Assembly: GCF_025215495.1 (NCBI RefSeq)
Contig: NZ_CP104302.1
Location: forward strand, 1,364,001 to 1,428,000
Source: Mycolicibacterium brumae
GTDB taxonomy: Bacteria; Actinomycetota; Actinomycetes; Mycobacteriales; Mycobacteriaceae
Direction of reading: 5' to 3'
DNA: 64,000 nt
Below, one piece after another: positions 1 through 8,132 of the stretch. How positions within the stretch are numbered: the stretch's first letter is position 1; every line of letters begins with the position of its first letter. The position numbers and the translations under genes are program-made. The notes beneath the pieces were generated by a model, which ran no database searches, had not been told where the DNA came from, and saw only the letters and a list, made by a program, of their open reading frames with translations.

Positions 1-362
1 GGCACCACCTCTTCGAAGAACTCCATCGTCACCCGCACCATCTCGACGGTCTGGCGCAGCGAGATCCGCCGGGTCAGGTCCTGCGGGGTCAGCGCGAAGG
101 CCTCGGCGGTGTGGTCGACGTCGCGGTCCGGGTCGGCCATCCAGTCCACGAAGTTCACCACCGCGGTCTGCACCACCAGCTGCACCCCGGCCCGCTGGGC
201 GGCGTCCAGGTCGTTGAAGAACGGCAGCCGGTCGGCCATCACCCCGACGGCTTCGGTGGACAACCGGCCCGAGTACTGCTTGAGCCGGCGCAGCGTCGAC
301 TCCGGCACGTTCGCCAGCAGCGCCAACGGCGGACGCGCCGGCGTGAAGCGGGTGTCGGGCAC
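1..362 (-). CDS. PucR-type transcriptional regulator, N-terminal part (Rv2242/MabR-like), runs off the window
   Basis: The reading frame on the minus strand from a GTG at 360-362 gives a protein that closely resembles the N-terminus of M. tuberculosis Rv2242, including the stretches RRLKQYSGRLSTEAV, LPFFNDLDAAQRAGV and DLTRRISLRQTVEMVRVTMEF. In M. tuberculosis this regulator (MabR) controls the fatty-acid synthase II genes that follow it, and it has a C-terminal PucR helix-turn-helix that lies outside this window. The start sits 9 nt downstream of the aceE stop, so co-transcription with aceE is likely. About 120 codons are visible. The synteny supports the call; the exact start could be slightly different. 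Confidence 0.82.
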   Translation of the reverse strand, partial: MPDTRFTPARPPLALLANVPESTLRRLKQYSGRLSTEAVGVMADRLPFFNDLDAAQRAGVQLVVQTAVVNFVDWMADPDRDVDHTAEAFALTPQDLTRRISLRQTVEMVRVTMEFFEEVV

Positions 363-371
363 AGCTAAAAG

Positions 372-3152
372 CTACGCGCTTCCGGTGTCCCGGTACGACA
401 CACCGGCCGCCTGCACGTCGTCGATCTGGTACTCCTTGGCCGCCTCGGCCGCGACCGACATGTCGATCGCGCCGTCGCGGGCCAGCGCCACCAGCACCCC
501 GACCACCACCGACTCGGCGTCGGTGTTGAAGTAGCGCCGCGCCGCCGGGCGGGTGTCGGAGAACCCGAAACCGTCGGTGCCCAGGGTCAGATAGGTGCCC
601 GGCACCCACGGCCGGATCTGCTCGGGCACCGCCCGCATCCAGTCCGAGACCGCCACCACCGGCCCGGCCGTTTCGGACAGCGCCCGGGTGACGTGGGGGA
701 TCGGGGCGCCGTCGCCGGCGCGATCGGGATGGCGCAGCAGTTCCTTCTCCACCTCGACGCCGTCGCGGTTGAGCTCGCCCCAGCTGGTCACCGACCACAC
801 GTCGGCCGCCACATCCCACTTCTCGGCCAGCATGCCCTGGGCGCGCAGCGCTTCGGGCATGCCGACCCCGGAGGCCAGGATCTGCGCGGTGTGGGCGCGC
901 GACTCGGGCGCCTGCCGGTAGCGGTACATGCCGCGCAGCAGGGCGTCGACGTCGAGCCCCTCCGGTTCCGCGGGCTGCGGGTAGGGCTCGTTGTAGATGG
1001 TCATGTAGAAGTAGATCTTCTCCGGGTTCGGGCCGTACATCCGGGCCAGGCCGCTTTCGATGATGTGCGCGATCTCGAAGGCGAACGCCGGGTCGTAGCT
1101 GACCACCGCCGGGTTGGTCGCCGCCAGCAGCAGCGAGTGACCGTCGGCGTGCTGCAGGCCCTCGCCGGTCAGCGTGGTGCGCCCGGCGGTCGCGCCGAGC
1201 ACGAACCCGTGCGCCATCTGGTCGGCGGCGGCCCAGAAATTGTCGCCGGTGCGCTGGAACCCGAACATCGAGTAGAAGATGTAGATCGGGATCATCGGCT
1301 CGTTGTGGGTGGCATACGAGGTGCCGACGGCGATGAACTCGCCGGTGGAGCCGGCCTCGTTGATGCCCTCGTGCAGGATCTGGCCGGTCTCGCTTTCCTT
1401 GTAGGCCAGCATCAGTTCGGCGTCCACCGACCGGTACAGCTGGCCGTTGCGGTTGTAGATCTTCAGCGTCGGGAACCAGGAGTCCATCCCGAAGGTGCGG
1501 GCCTCGTCGGGAATGATCGGCACGATCCGGGAGCCGATGTTCTTGTCCCGCAGCAGTTCCTTGAACACCCGAACGGTGGCCATGGTGGTGGCCACCTCCT
1601 GGTTGCCGGACCCCTTCTTCACCGACTTGTAGGCGTCGGGCCCGGGCAGCGTCAGCGCCTTGGCCTTGGTGCGCCGCTCCGGCAGGAACCCGCCGAGGGC
1701 TTCGCGGCGGTCGAGCATGTAGCGGATCTCCGGGGCCTCGGGCCCGGGGTGGTAGTACGGCGGCAGGTACGGGTCGGCCTCCAGCTGGGCGTCGGTGATC
1801 GGCACCCGCGCGGTGTCCCGGAACGCCTTGAGGTCGTCGAGCACCAGCTTCTTCATCTGGTGGGTCGCGTTGCGGCCCTCGAAATGCTTGCCGAGGGTGT
1901 AGCCCTTGATGGTCTTGGCCAGGATCACCGTCGGCTGACCGTGGTGGTCCAGCGCGGCCCGGTAGGCGGCGTAGATCTTGCGGTAGTCGTGACCGCCGCG
2001 CTTGAGCCGCCACAGGTCGTCGTCGGAAAGATTTGCGGCCAGTTGCTTGGTGCGCGGGTCCCGGTTGAACCAGTTCTCCCGCAGGAACGCGCCGTCATTG
2101 GCGCGGATGGTCTGATAGTCGCCGTCGGGGGTGTTGTTCATCAGGTTGACCAGAGCGCCGTCCTTGTCGGCGTGCAGCAGCGCGTCCCATTCGCGGCCCC
2201 ACACCACCTTGATGACGTTCCAGCCCGCGCCGCGGAAGAACGACTCGAGCTCCTGGATGATCTTGCCGTTGCCGCGGACCGGGCCGTCGAGGCGCTGCAG
2301 GTTGCAGTTGATGACGAAGGTCAGGTTGTCCAGGCCGTCGTTGGCGGCGACCTGCAGCAGGCCGCGGCTTTCCGGCTCATCCATCTCGCCGTCGCCCAGG
2401 AACGCCCAGACGTGCTGGTCGGAGGTGTCCTTGATGCCGCGGTCGTGCAGGTAATGGTTGAACCGGGCCTGGTAGATGGCGTTCATCGGGCCCAGGCCCA
2501 TCGACACCGTCGGGAACTCCCAGAAGTCCGGCATCAGTCGCGGGTGCGGGTAGGACGGCAGACCGCCGCCCGGGTGGGAGTGCTCCTGCCGGAACCCGTC
2601 GAGGCGGTCCGCCGACAGCCGGCCCTCGAGGAAGGCGCGGGCGTAGATGCCGGGGGAGGCGTGGCCCTGGACGAAGATCTGGTCGCCGCCGCCGGGGTGG
2701 CCCTTGCCGCGGAAGAAGTGGTTGAAGCCGACCTCATACAGCGAGGCCGACGACGCGTAGGTGGAGATGTGGCCGCCGACGCCGACGCCCGGGCGCTGGG
2801 CGCGATGCACCATGATCGCGGCGTTCCACCGGATCCACTGCCGGTAGCGGCGTTCGAGTTCCTCGTCGCCGGGGAACCACGGCTCCAGCTCGGTGGGGAT
2901 GGTGTTGACGTAGTCGGTGGAGGTGAGCGCGGGGATGGCCACCCGCTGCTCGCCGGCGCGCTCCAGCAGCCGCAGCATCAGGTACCGCGCGCGGGCCGGG
3001 CCGGAGCGCTTGAGCATGTCGTCGAAGGACTCCAGCCACTCGCCGGTCTCCTCGGTGTCGATGTCGGGCAGGTACGACGCGACGCCTTCGCGGATCACCC
3101 GCACCCGGTCATGCTCGGCGGACGACGGCTGCTTGGCGAACTCGGGGGACAA
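372..3152 (-). CDS. aceE: Pyruvate dehydrogenase E1 component AceE (homodimeric type)
   Basis: The product (926 aa) decarboxylates pyruvate with thiamine diphosphate and passes the acetyl group to the lipoylated E2 subunit DlaT, whose gene lies at the other end of the window. The ThDP-binding [10 protein letters not shown] region, the [27 protein letters not shown] block and the C-terminal [15 protein letters not shown] segment are intact and very close to M. tuberculosis AceE. The open frame extends far upstream, but the conserved protein starts at about [23 protein letters not shown] chose a TTG at 3150-3152 because an AAGGAG ribosome site lies 6 nt before it. The divergent neighbour is a lipoprotein gene, with a 169-bp shared promoter region. 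Confidence 0.95.
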   Translation of the reverse strand: MSPEFAKQPSSAEHDRVRVIREGVASYLPDIDTEETGEWLESFDDMLKRSGPARARYLMLRLLERAGEQRVAIPALTSTDYVNTIPTELEPWFPGDEELERRYRQWIRWNAAIMVHRAQRPGVGVGGHISTYASSASLYEVGFNHFFRGKGHPGGGDQIFVQGHASPGIYARAFLEGRLSADRLDGFRQEHSHPGGGLPSYPHPRLMPDFWEFPTVSMGLGPMNAIYQARFNHYLHDRGIKDTSDQHVWAFLGDGEMDEPESRGLLQVAANDGLDNLTFVINCNLQRLDGPVRGNGKIIQELESFFRGAGWNVIKVVWGREWDALLHADKDGALVNLMNNTPDGDYQTIRANDGAFLRENWFNRDPRTKQLAANLSDDDLWRLKRGGHDYRKIYAAYRAALDHHGQPTVILAKTIKGYTLGKHFEGRNATHQMKKLVLDDLKAFRDTARVPITDAQLEADPYLPPYYHPGPEAPEIRYMLDRREALGGFLPERRTKAKALTLPGPDAYKSVKKGSGNQEVATTMATVRVFKELLRDKNIGSRIVPIIPDEARTFGMDSWFPTLKIYNRNGQLYRSVDAELMLAYKESETGQILHEGINEAGSTGEFIAVGTSYATHNEPMIPIYIFYSMFGFQRTGDNFWAAADQMAHGFVLGATAGRTTLTGEGLQHADGHSLLLAATNPAVVSYDPAFAFEIAHIIESGLARMYGPNPEKIYFYMTIYNEPYPQPAEPEGLDVDALLRGMYRYRQAPESRAHTAQILASGVGMPEALRAQGMLAEKWDVAADVWSVTSWGELNRDGVEVEKELLRHPDRAGDGAPIPHVTRALSETAGPVVAVSDWMRAVPEQIRPWVPGTYLTLGTDGFGFSDTRPAARRYFNTDAESVVVGVLVALARDGAIDMSVAAEAAKEYQIDDVQAAGVSYRDTGSA

Positions 3153-3224
3153 CTTCAGCTCCTTGCTCGGCGGGGGACGCCGACGGGGTTTTCTGGCGCG
3201 ACGCCCTCTTATCAAACCCCAACT

Positions 3225-3236
3225 CACGCTTGCGTG
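3225..3236. promoter_or_regulatory. Perfect CACGC-TT-GCGTG palindrome in the aceE/lipoprotein divergent promoter region
   Basis: A perfect 5-bp inverted repeat with a 2-bp centre lies about 73 bp upstream of the aceE start and 86 bp upstream of the divergent lipoprotein gene. It is embedded in a longer imperfect palindrome read on the minus strand as CTTACACGCAAGCGTGAG. A TGATAAG hexamer that could serve as a -10 box for aceE follows about 13 nt further on. I cannot name the regulator. It could be a TetR-type operator or a chance palindrome in GC-rich DNA. Confidence 0.35.
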
Positions 3237-3321
3237 TAAGGCGGATGTGCGGTCCCGACGCCACGATCGGAAACCCGGTTGCGAGCAACCGGAAGCGCTA
3301 CCAACCGGTAACCTCTCGGCT

Positions 3322-3885
3322 GTGATTGACGGCGGCCGAATCCGGACCGGTGGACGGCTGATCGGTGGGGCCGCCGCGGTGCTGATCGGCGTCATCGGAT
3401 GCAGCGCCATCACCGACGGCGAGGGCGTCGCGAACCAGGAAGAAGCCCCGGCGTTTCGCACGTCGGTGTCGGTGTCGGCGTCGGCCGCGGAGGTGACGTC
3501 GAGCGCGAAGGCGGCCGAACGCGCCGCCGCGGAAACCACCAAGGCGATCTACGGGGTGTGCGAGACCATGGCCACCAGCAGCGCCGACGCGGTCAGCAAA
3601 GTCAACACCTACGTCTCGGCGGTCAACGGCAACGGTGATCCGGCCGTCAGCAAGCAGCCGGCCGTCGACGCGCTGAACAACAGCGCCGACAATGTGGAGA
3701 CCGGCGTCACCGCCGCGGTCACCGGCGATCTGGGGGACGCGCTGACCGCCTGGGTCGCGGCGGCCCGGGCCACCGCGGACAGCATCGCCAACGACGCCTC
3801 GCCGACGGATTTCAACGCGTCGGTGATGCAGGTGAACTCCGCCCGGAAGACGGCGCTGGAACTGTGCGATTCGACGTATCGGTGA
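3322..3885 (+). CDS. Putative lipoprotein/secreted protein, Rv2240c-like
   Basis: This encodes 187 aa from a GTG start. The N-terminus has two arginines, a hydrophobic stretch ([16 protein letters not shown], about residues 13-28) and a VIGC lipobox, so it is probably exported and lipid-anchored at Cys27. The mature part is Ala/Thr/Ser-rich and helical, with a Cys in YGVCETM and another near the C-terminus (LELCDSTYR) that could pair. Position opposite aceE and next to the DUF3052 gene matches M. tuberculosis Rv2240c. No enzymatic motif is visible and the function is unknown. Confidence 0.7.
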   Translation: MIDGGRIRTGGRLIGGAAAVLIGVIGCSAITDGEGVANQEEAPAFRTSVSVSASAAEVTSSAKAAERAAAETTKAIYGVCETMATSSADAVSKVNTYVSAVNGNGDPAVSKQPAVDALNNSADNVETGVTAAVTGDLGDALTAWVAAARATADSIANDASPTDFNASVMQVNSARKTALELCDSTYR

Positions 3886-3926
3886 TGTGGATGTCGCGGC
3901 GGCGGCTGCTGTGCGACGATGAATCC

Positions 3927-3941
3927 CGCGGCAAAGCCGCG
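3927..3941 (+). terminator. Small GC hairpin between the lipoprotein gene and the DUF3052 gene
   Basis: CGCGGC-AAA-GCCGCG forms a perfect 6-bp stem with a 3-nt loop. It lies 41 nt after the lipoprotein stop and just before the GAAGGAGG ribosome site of the next gene. There is no following T-run, so it may be an attenuator, a processing hairpin or a weak mycobacterial-type terminator. Confidence 0.3.
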
Positions 3942-3963
3942 TTGACGTGAAGGAGGACCCACG

Positions 3964-4392
3964 GTGGTGGCGGCCGACGGCGCCCCTGACTACGCCCAGC
4001 GACTGGGCATTCAAAAGGATCAGGTCGTCCAGGAACTGGGGTGGGACTCGGACACCGACGACGACATCCGGCTCGATATCGAAGAGGCCAGCGGGTCCGA
4101 ACTGCTCGATGAGGACACCGACGAGGTCGTCGATGTGGTGCTGCTGTGGTGGCGCGACGACGACGGGGACCTGGTGGACGCGTTGATGGACGCCATCACT
4201 CCGCTCGCCGAAGACGGCGTGATCTGGGTGCTGACCCCCAAGACCGGCCAGGACGGCCACGTGCATCCCGCCGAGATCGCCGAGTCCGCGCCGACCGCCG
4301 GGCTGATGCAGACGTCCTCGGCCAACCTGGGCGCCTGGATCGGCAGTCGGCTGGTGCAGCGCAAGTCCAAGGCAGCCGGGAGACACAGCTGA
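3964..4392 (+). CDS. DUF3052 family protein (Rv2239c-like)
   Basis: This is a 142-aa acidic protein with the DUF3052 signature AQRLGIQKDQVVQELGWDSDTDDDIR and a predicted alpha/beta core (VVDVVLLWWRDDDGDLVDALMDAITPLAEDGVIWVLTPK). It is conserved in actinobacteria; no activity is established that I know of. The frame opens with tandem GTG codons at 3964 and 3967 preceded by a strong GAAGGAGG site, so the start could be either one. Its TGA overlaps the ahpE ATG (TGATG), indicating translational coupling with the peroxiredoxin, the same arrangement as Rv2239c-ahpE in M. tuberculosis. Confidence 0.85.
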   Translation: MVAADGAPDYAQRLGIQKDQVVQELGWDSDTDDDIRLDIEEASGSELLDEDTDEVVDVVLLWWRDDDGDLVDALMDAITPLAEDGVIWVLTPKTGQDGHVHPAEIAESAPTAGLMQTSSANLGAWIGSRLVQRKSKAAGRHS

Positions 4393-4853
4393 TGGTCGCA
4401 GTGGGGGAGCAGGCCCCCGACTTCACCCTCAAGGACCAGAACAACCAGGTGGTGCGGCTGTCGGACTTCCGCGGTGAGCGCAATGTGCTGCTCGTCTTCT
4501 TCCCGCTCGCGTTCACCGGCATCTGCCAGGGCGAACTCGACGAGATCCGGGATCATCTGCCGCGGTACGAGAACGACGACACCGTCACCCTCACCGTCTC
4601 GGTGTGCGCGTCGCCGACGCACAAGGTGTGGTCGGTTACCAACGGCTTCACCTTCCCGCTGCTGGCGGACTTCTGGCCGCACGGTGAGGTCGCGGAGCTC
4701 TACGGGGTGTTCAACGCCGAAAACGGCGTGGCCAACCGCGGCACCTTCGTCATCGACAAGTCCGGCGTCATCCGCTTCGCCGAGTGCAAGCAGCCCGGCG
4801 AGGTTCGTGACCAGCAGGTTTGGGTTGACGCGCTGGCGTCGCTGGAGGCCTGA
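4392..4853 (+). CDS. ahpE: One-cysteine peroxiredoxin AhpE
   Basis: The 153-aa length equals M. tuberculosis AhpE. The peroxidatic cysteine is Cys45 in the PLAFTGIC motif (P-x-x-x-T-x-x-C), with the conserved Arg in VIRFAECKQPGEVRDQQ downstream. No resolving cysteine of the 2-Cys class is seen. AhpE reduces hydroperoxides and peroxynitrite and is recycled by mycothiol/mycoredoxin-1. The start ATG overlaps the preceding DUF3052 stop codon. The tRNA-Val gene follows after 44 bp. Confidence 0.95.
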   Translation: MVAVGEQAPDFTLKDQNNQVVRLSDFRGERNVLLVFFPLAFTGICQGELDEIRDHLPRYENDDTVTLTVSVCASPTHKVWSVTNGFTFPLLADFWPHGEVAELYGVFNAENGVANRGTFVIDKSGVIRFAECKQPGEVRDQQVWVDALASLEA

Positions 4854-4897
4854 GATTTTGAGCTGGCACTCGCCGAGCGTGTAGCCTGCAGCGGTCC

Positions 4898-4972
4898 GGG
4901 CGTGTAGCTCAGTGGTAGAGCTCTGGTTTTACACACCAGCGGTCGGCGGTTCGATACCGTCCACGCCCACCA
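4898..4972 (+). tRNA. tRNA-Val (anticodon TAC), CCA encoded
   Basis: The acceptor stem GGGCGTG pairs with CACGCCC at 4962-4968, followed by discriminator A and an encoded CCA. The anticodon stem CTGGT/ACCAG encloses the loop TTTACAC, giving anticodon TAC (valine, GUA codons). The T arm is GGCGG-TTCGATA-CCGTC. Its 3' half is the apparent integration site of the genomic island that follows. Confidence 0.95.
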
Positions 4973-4973
4973 G
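4936..4973 (+). other. Candidate attL: 3' half of tRNA-Val
   Basis: This 38-nt stretch, from the 3' anticodon stem through the CCA and one further base, matches 19306-19343 at 34 of 38 positions by hand alignment. The integrase stump ends 117 bp away. tRNA 3' ends are common attachment sites for tyrosine-recombinase elements. Confidence 0.6.
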
Positions 4974-5089
4974 TATCACCCCAGTTCAGGGGCAGGATTT
5001 ATCTGTAACCGGGTCTCTCGCAGGGGCGGTTCGATGACCCAGGTTGACCCATTCGGCATCTAATCGGCTCGCGATGACCCGGCGGTGGG

Positions 5090-5410
5090 TCACTCGTCGT
5101 CCTTCTCGGACTGTCGCTGGCCGGTCACCTTCGACAAGGAGGCCGCCGCGGCGGCGAGTGCGCTGTCGTTCGCGTGCGCGTACACCGAGAGCGTGAACCT
5201 CGCGTCGGTGTGGCCCAACCACGCGGCGATCACCGCGGCCGGCACACCGTCGAGGTGCATGAGCGTCGCGCAGCTGTGGCGTGCGTCGTGCAGCCGGATG
5301 TGGGGGAGGTGCGCCGCCGCCAGAGCCTCGCGCCACGCCTTGCTGAGTGTGTCGGGGTGCGGCGGGGCGCCGGCATCATCGACGACGACCAGACCGGAGG
5401 ACGGCAAGGG
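5090..5410 (-). pseudogene. Tyrosine integrase, C-terminal stump
   Basis: About 107 codons remain, corresponding to the end of the catalytic domain. They include the HxxR box (RLHDARHSCATL), the conserved GH of AAWLGHTDARFTL and the catalytic tyrosine in SVYAHAND. The first catalytic Arg and the arm- and core-binding domains are gone. Upstream of about 5405 the frame stops resembling an integrase and runs antisense to another gene fragment, so a deletion joined two genes tail-to-head here. It ends at a TGA 117 bp from the tRNA, the usual place for an island integrase. Confidence 0.8.
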
Positions 5411-6440
5411 CGGCACCCGGACGGTGACGGGGCGGGCCACCGGGCGGCAGTGGCTCGGCCTCACCGCGGGGCGGGAGCACTGGCTGCGGCAGGCAGCGGC
5501 GTGCCGGGAGACAGCACGGATGCTCCGCGTCGAGCGGTCGGCTGCCGAAGCGCAGCAGGCCGGCGGTGAGACGGTGACCGACGCCGGGAAGCAGGTGCTC
5601 GGAGCGCCTACTCCCACACCGGTGTCGAAGCTCGCACTGGTGTCCTCCGACCCCACCGAACCGATCGATGCCGAGATCGTCGACGAGTCTCCGGTCGCGC
5701 CGACATCGACGACCAACGATCTCGCCGTGGATGATGCAGTGGAAGGCGAACTGGTGACGGACTGGGAGGACGGTGACCAGGCGATGTGGGAGCGCATTCG
5801 CGAGATCGAGGGCAAGCTGCGCGGCGAGCGTGACCCGGACACCCTGCTCTGGACCGGCATGACGCCGGGCCTGGGGCGCATCGCGAACATCGCGGAACGG
5901 GACGGCGTCTACTACCACGGCGTCATCGAGCCGATCCTGGCCCGGATCAGCGCGAGGGTGCCGGCCAACGTCCTGATCGAGCCCCGCAATGGCAACCGCG
6001 AGAACAAGATCTCCGGACTGTCCCTGTCGTACAACGTGCTCGTGTTCGGCGCCCCGGCGACGGCGAAGACCACGTCCATGGCCACCGCGGAGAGCGCTGT
6101 GCCGTTCCCCCCGGGCATCGCCGTCAAGCCGAGCGGCACCGCCGAGGGACTGGTCAAGGCCGCCCGGCGCAAGGTCGGGGGTGGGCACGGGCACCTGCCG
6201 GAACAGAAGATCATCGCGACCAGCGTGTTCGGCTGCACCGACGAGATCGGGACCGTGAAGTCCGAGCTCAAGCGCGACGCGAGCAAGTACATCTACCACG
6301 TGAATTCGGCGTACTTCGGCAACTCGGTGCTCGGCCAGACCGCGAGCGAGGACTCCCGGGATGTGACCATCCCGCCTCACGGCGTGCGCATGTCGCAGCT
6401 GTTCGGCGCACAGCCGCAGTTGTGCTCGGAGCTAACAACA
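5405..6440 (+). pseudogene. Remnant of a phage/ICE-type primase-helicase-like ATPase (DUF3987-like), truncated at both ends
   Basis: The open frame shows a Walker A-like P-loop in NVLVFGAPATAKTTSMATAES, followed by a conserved PPGIAVKPSGTAEGLVKAARRK segment and ...TDEIGTVKSELKR.... This pattern is typical of the ATPase half of replication proteins on actinobacterial integrative elements and phages. The 5' end fuses to the antisense integrase stump, and no plausible start or ribosome site is present. Similarity fades around 6420-6440, where the noncoding left part of the IS110 element begins. The family assignment is from motif memory only and remains tentative. Confidence 0.5.
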
Positions 6441-6479
6441 GCACCGCAGGTCACAGCCCCGCCACCCAAGCTACCCGCC

Positions 6480-6752
6480 AGTAATGTCCTAAGTCAGCAG
6501 ACCGGCGCCCTGTGGGCGCACCGTGGTGCGCGAAGATTCGGCGGTGCTCACCTGTTGTGCTCGCTTTCGCGGCGGAGCATCGTTGATGGTGTTCGTCGTG
6601 GTCGTCCCCGTAAAGACCTTGGTGCTGTGAGCCTGTAAGTCAGCATGGTGGCGGAGGGCTTCCACGGGAACCGTGGATTGGTGCCTTGAGCCCGTGCGTC
6701 AGACTTCCGACTCTCCCCGCCCTCCCCACGACGGACACCTTCGATAGCGGAT
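6480..6752 (+). ncRNA. Candidate IS110 bridge RNA region, with a perfect hairpin at 6661-6677
   Basis: The non-coding left end of the IS110 element contains several self-complementary segments. These include GGCGCCCTGTGGGCGC, CACCGTGGTG and a perfect 7-bp stem with a 3-nt loop, TCCACGG-GAA-CCGTGGA, at 6661-6677. In IS110-group elements a structured RNA from this interval guides target and donor recognition. I cannot fold the RNA or identify its target- and donor-binding loops here, so the call rests on position and visible stems only. Confidence 0.4.
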
Positions 6753-8042
6753 ATGACAGAAGGGAGCGGCACCGTGGAGGTGATTCACCCGCGCTGCGCG
6801 GGCCTGGACATTTCGAAAAGGGACGCCAAAGTGTGTGTCCGGATCAACGGCGCCGGCCGCCGAAAGACCACCGAAACCGTCACTACGTTCGGAGCGACCA
6901 CCCGCCAGATCATGGCGTTGCGGGATCACCTGGTCGCGCAGAAGGTTTCGTGCGTGGTGATGGAAGCCACCGGCGATTACTGGAAGCCGTTCTACTACCT
7001 GCTGGAGGACCTCGCCGAGGTTGAGGTGATGCTGGTCAACGCCCGCCACGTCAAGAACCTCCCCGGCCGCAAAACCGATGTCGCCGACGCCACCTGGCTG
7101 GCCCAACTCGGCGCCCATGGTCTGGTCCGCGGCTCGTTCGTTCCACCGCCCCCGATCCGGGCGCTGCGGGATCTGACCCGCACCCGTACTGCGGTCACCC
7201 GGGAGCGGACTCGCGAGATCCAGCGGCTGGAAAAACTGCTCGAGGACGCCGGCATCAAACTGTCGTCGGTGGCCGCCGACCTCAACGGCAAATCGTCGCG
7301 GGCGATGATCGCCGCTTTGCTCGCCGGGCAAACCGCCACCGCCGTCATGGCTGATCTGGCCCAGAAACAACTGCGTAGGAAAATCCCGGAACTCACCGAA
7401 GCCCTCTACGGGCGGTTCACCGAGCATCACGCGTTCCTGACCCGCATGCACCTGGCTCTCATCGACCAGCACACCGCGGCCATCGAGGCGCTCACCGAGC
7501 GGATCGAGGTGGTGATGGAACCCTTTCGTCATTTCCGGGGCCTGATCTGCACCATCCCCGGCATCGGCGGACTCACCGCAGACGTCGTCGTCGCCGAAAC
7601 GGGCGCGGACATGGCCAAGTTCCCTACCGCCGCGCACCTGGCATCGTGGGCCGGCGCCGCCCCGGGGAACAACGAATCCGCTGGCAAGGTGAAGTCACGG
7701 CGCACCCGGCCGGGCAATCCGTACCTGCAGGGCGCACTCGGCACCGCGGCGATGTCGATCTCCCATACCCGCGACACCTACCTGGGCGCGAAGTACCGGC
7801 GGATCGCCGCGCGTCGAGGACCGTTGCGCGCCAACGTCGCCATCCAACGCGCACTGCTGGTCGCGATCTGGAACATCGCCACCACCGACACCGCCTACCG
7901 TGATCCCGGCGGCGACTACTTCACCAGGCTCAACCCGCAGAAAGCACGCAGCAACGCCGTCCGCCAGCTTGAAGCCATGGGCTACCACGTCACCCTGAGC
8001 AATGATCAGAACCTGTGGATGACCCTCGGTGAGGGGGCGTGA
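6753..8042 (+). CDS. IS110-family DEDD recombinase/transposase
   Basis: The protein is 429 aa. The N-terminal RuvC-like domain has the acidic residues D19 (GLDISKRDAK), E71 (VVMEATGDYWKP), D109 and D112 (GRKTDVADATW). The C-terminal Tnp domain contains the TIPGIGGLTADVVVAETG segment and the NNESAGKVKSRRTRPGN motif, which carries the conserved serine. It appears intact. It abuts an IS256-type transposase gene of the same orientation with only 89 bp between them. Confidence 0.95.
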   Translation: MTEGSGTVEVIHPRCAGLDISKRDAKVCVRINGAGRRKTTETVTTFGATTRQIMALRDHLVAQKVSCVVMEATGDYWKPFYYLLEDLAEVEVMLVNARHVKNLPGRKTDVADATWLAQLGAHGLVRGSFVPPPPIRALRDLTRTRTAVTRERTREIQRLEKLLEDAGIKLSSVAADLNGKSSRAMIAALLAGQTATAVMADLAQKQLRRKIPELTEALYGRFTEHHAFLTRMHLALIDQHTAAIEALTERIEVVMEPFRHFRGLICTIPGIGGLTADVVVAETGADMAKFPTAAHLASWAGAAPGNNESAGKVKSRRTRPGNPYLQGALGTAAMSISHTRDTYLGAKYRRIAARRGPLRANVAIQRALLVAIWNIATTDTAYRDPGGDYFTRLNPQKARSNAVRQLEAMGYHVTLSNDQNLWMTLGEGA

Positions 8043-8045
8043 AAG

Positions 8046-8132
8046 TGGGCGCACCTTCCCGAGGATGATCTGAATATCCGAAGGTCCGATCATGAGCCGG
8101 CGTTGGCGCGCTGGTTCGGGAAGGTACGCCCA
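8046..8132. repeat. Inverted repeat (16 of 18 bp) between the IS110 and IS256 genes
   Basis: TGGGCGCACCTTCCCGAG at 8046-8063 is matched in inverted orientation by 8115-8132 with two mismatches, leaving a 51-bp centre. The right arm overlaps the IS256 start codon. It could be the junction of two elements, a terminal repeat of a truncated IS, or a hairpin that shields the transposase start from read-through transcripts. No similar sequence was seen at the far end of the IS256 gene. Confidence 0.5.

Larger units (their letters stand above)
6441..8045 (+). mobile_element. IS110-family insertion sequence (approximate ends)
   Basis: The element consists of one DEDD recombinase gene preceded by about 310 bp without a convincing gene and followed by almost no sequence. 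This layout is typical of the IS110 group, in which the long non-coding left end carries the guide (bridge) RNA. IS110 elements lack long terminal inverted repeats and usually leave no clear target duplication, so neither boundary can be fixed from one copy. Confidence 0.6.

Noticed and set aside
693..3239. 848-codon open frame on the plus strand
   Set aside because: It is antisense to aceE, has low-complexity Val/Gly/Arg/Gln-rich content and no domain; a GC-skew shadow.
3153..3322. Start of the Rv2240c-like gene further upstream (2917)
   Set aside because: The upstream part is antisense to aceE; the GTG at 3322 directly precedes a signal peptide with lipobox.
372..3542. Longer AceE reading from the first start at 3542
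   Set aside because: The extra 130 residues are antisense to the lipoprotein gene and unlike AceE. A TTG with an AAGGAG site at 3152 fits the family start.
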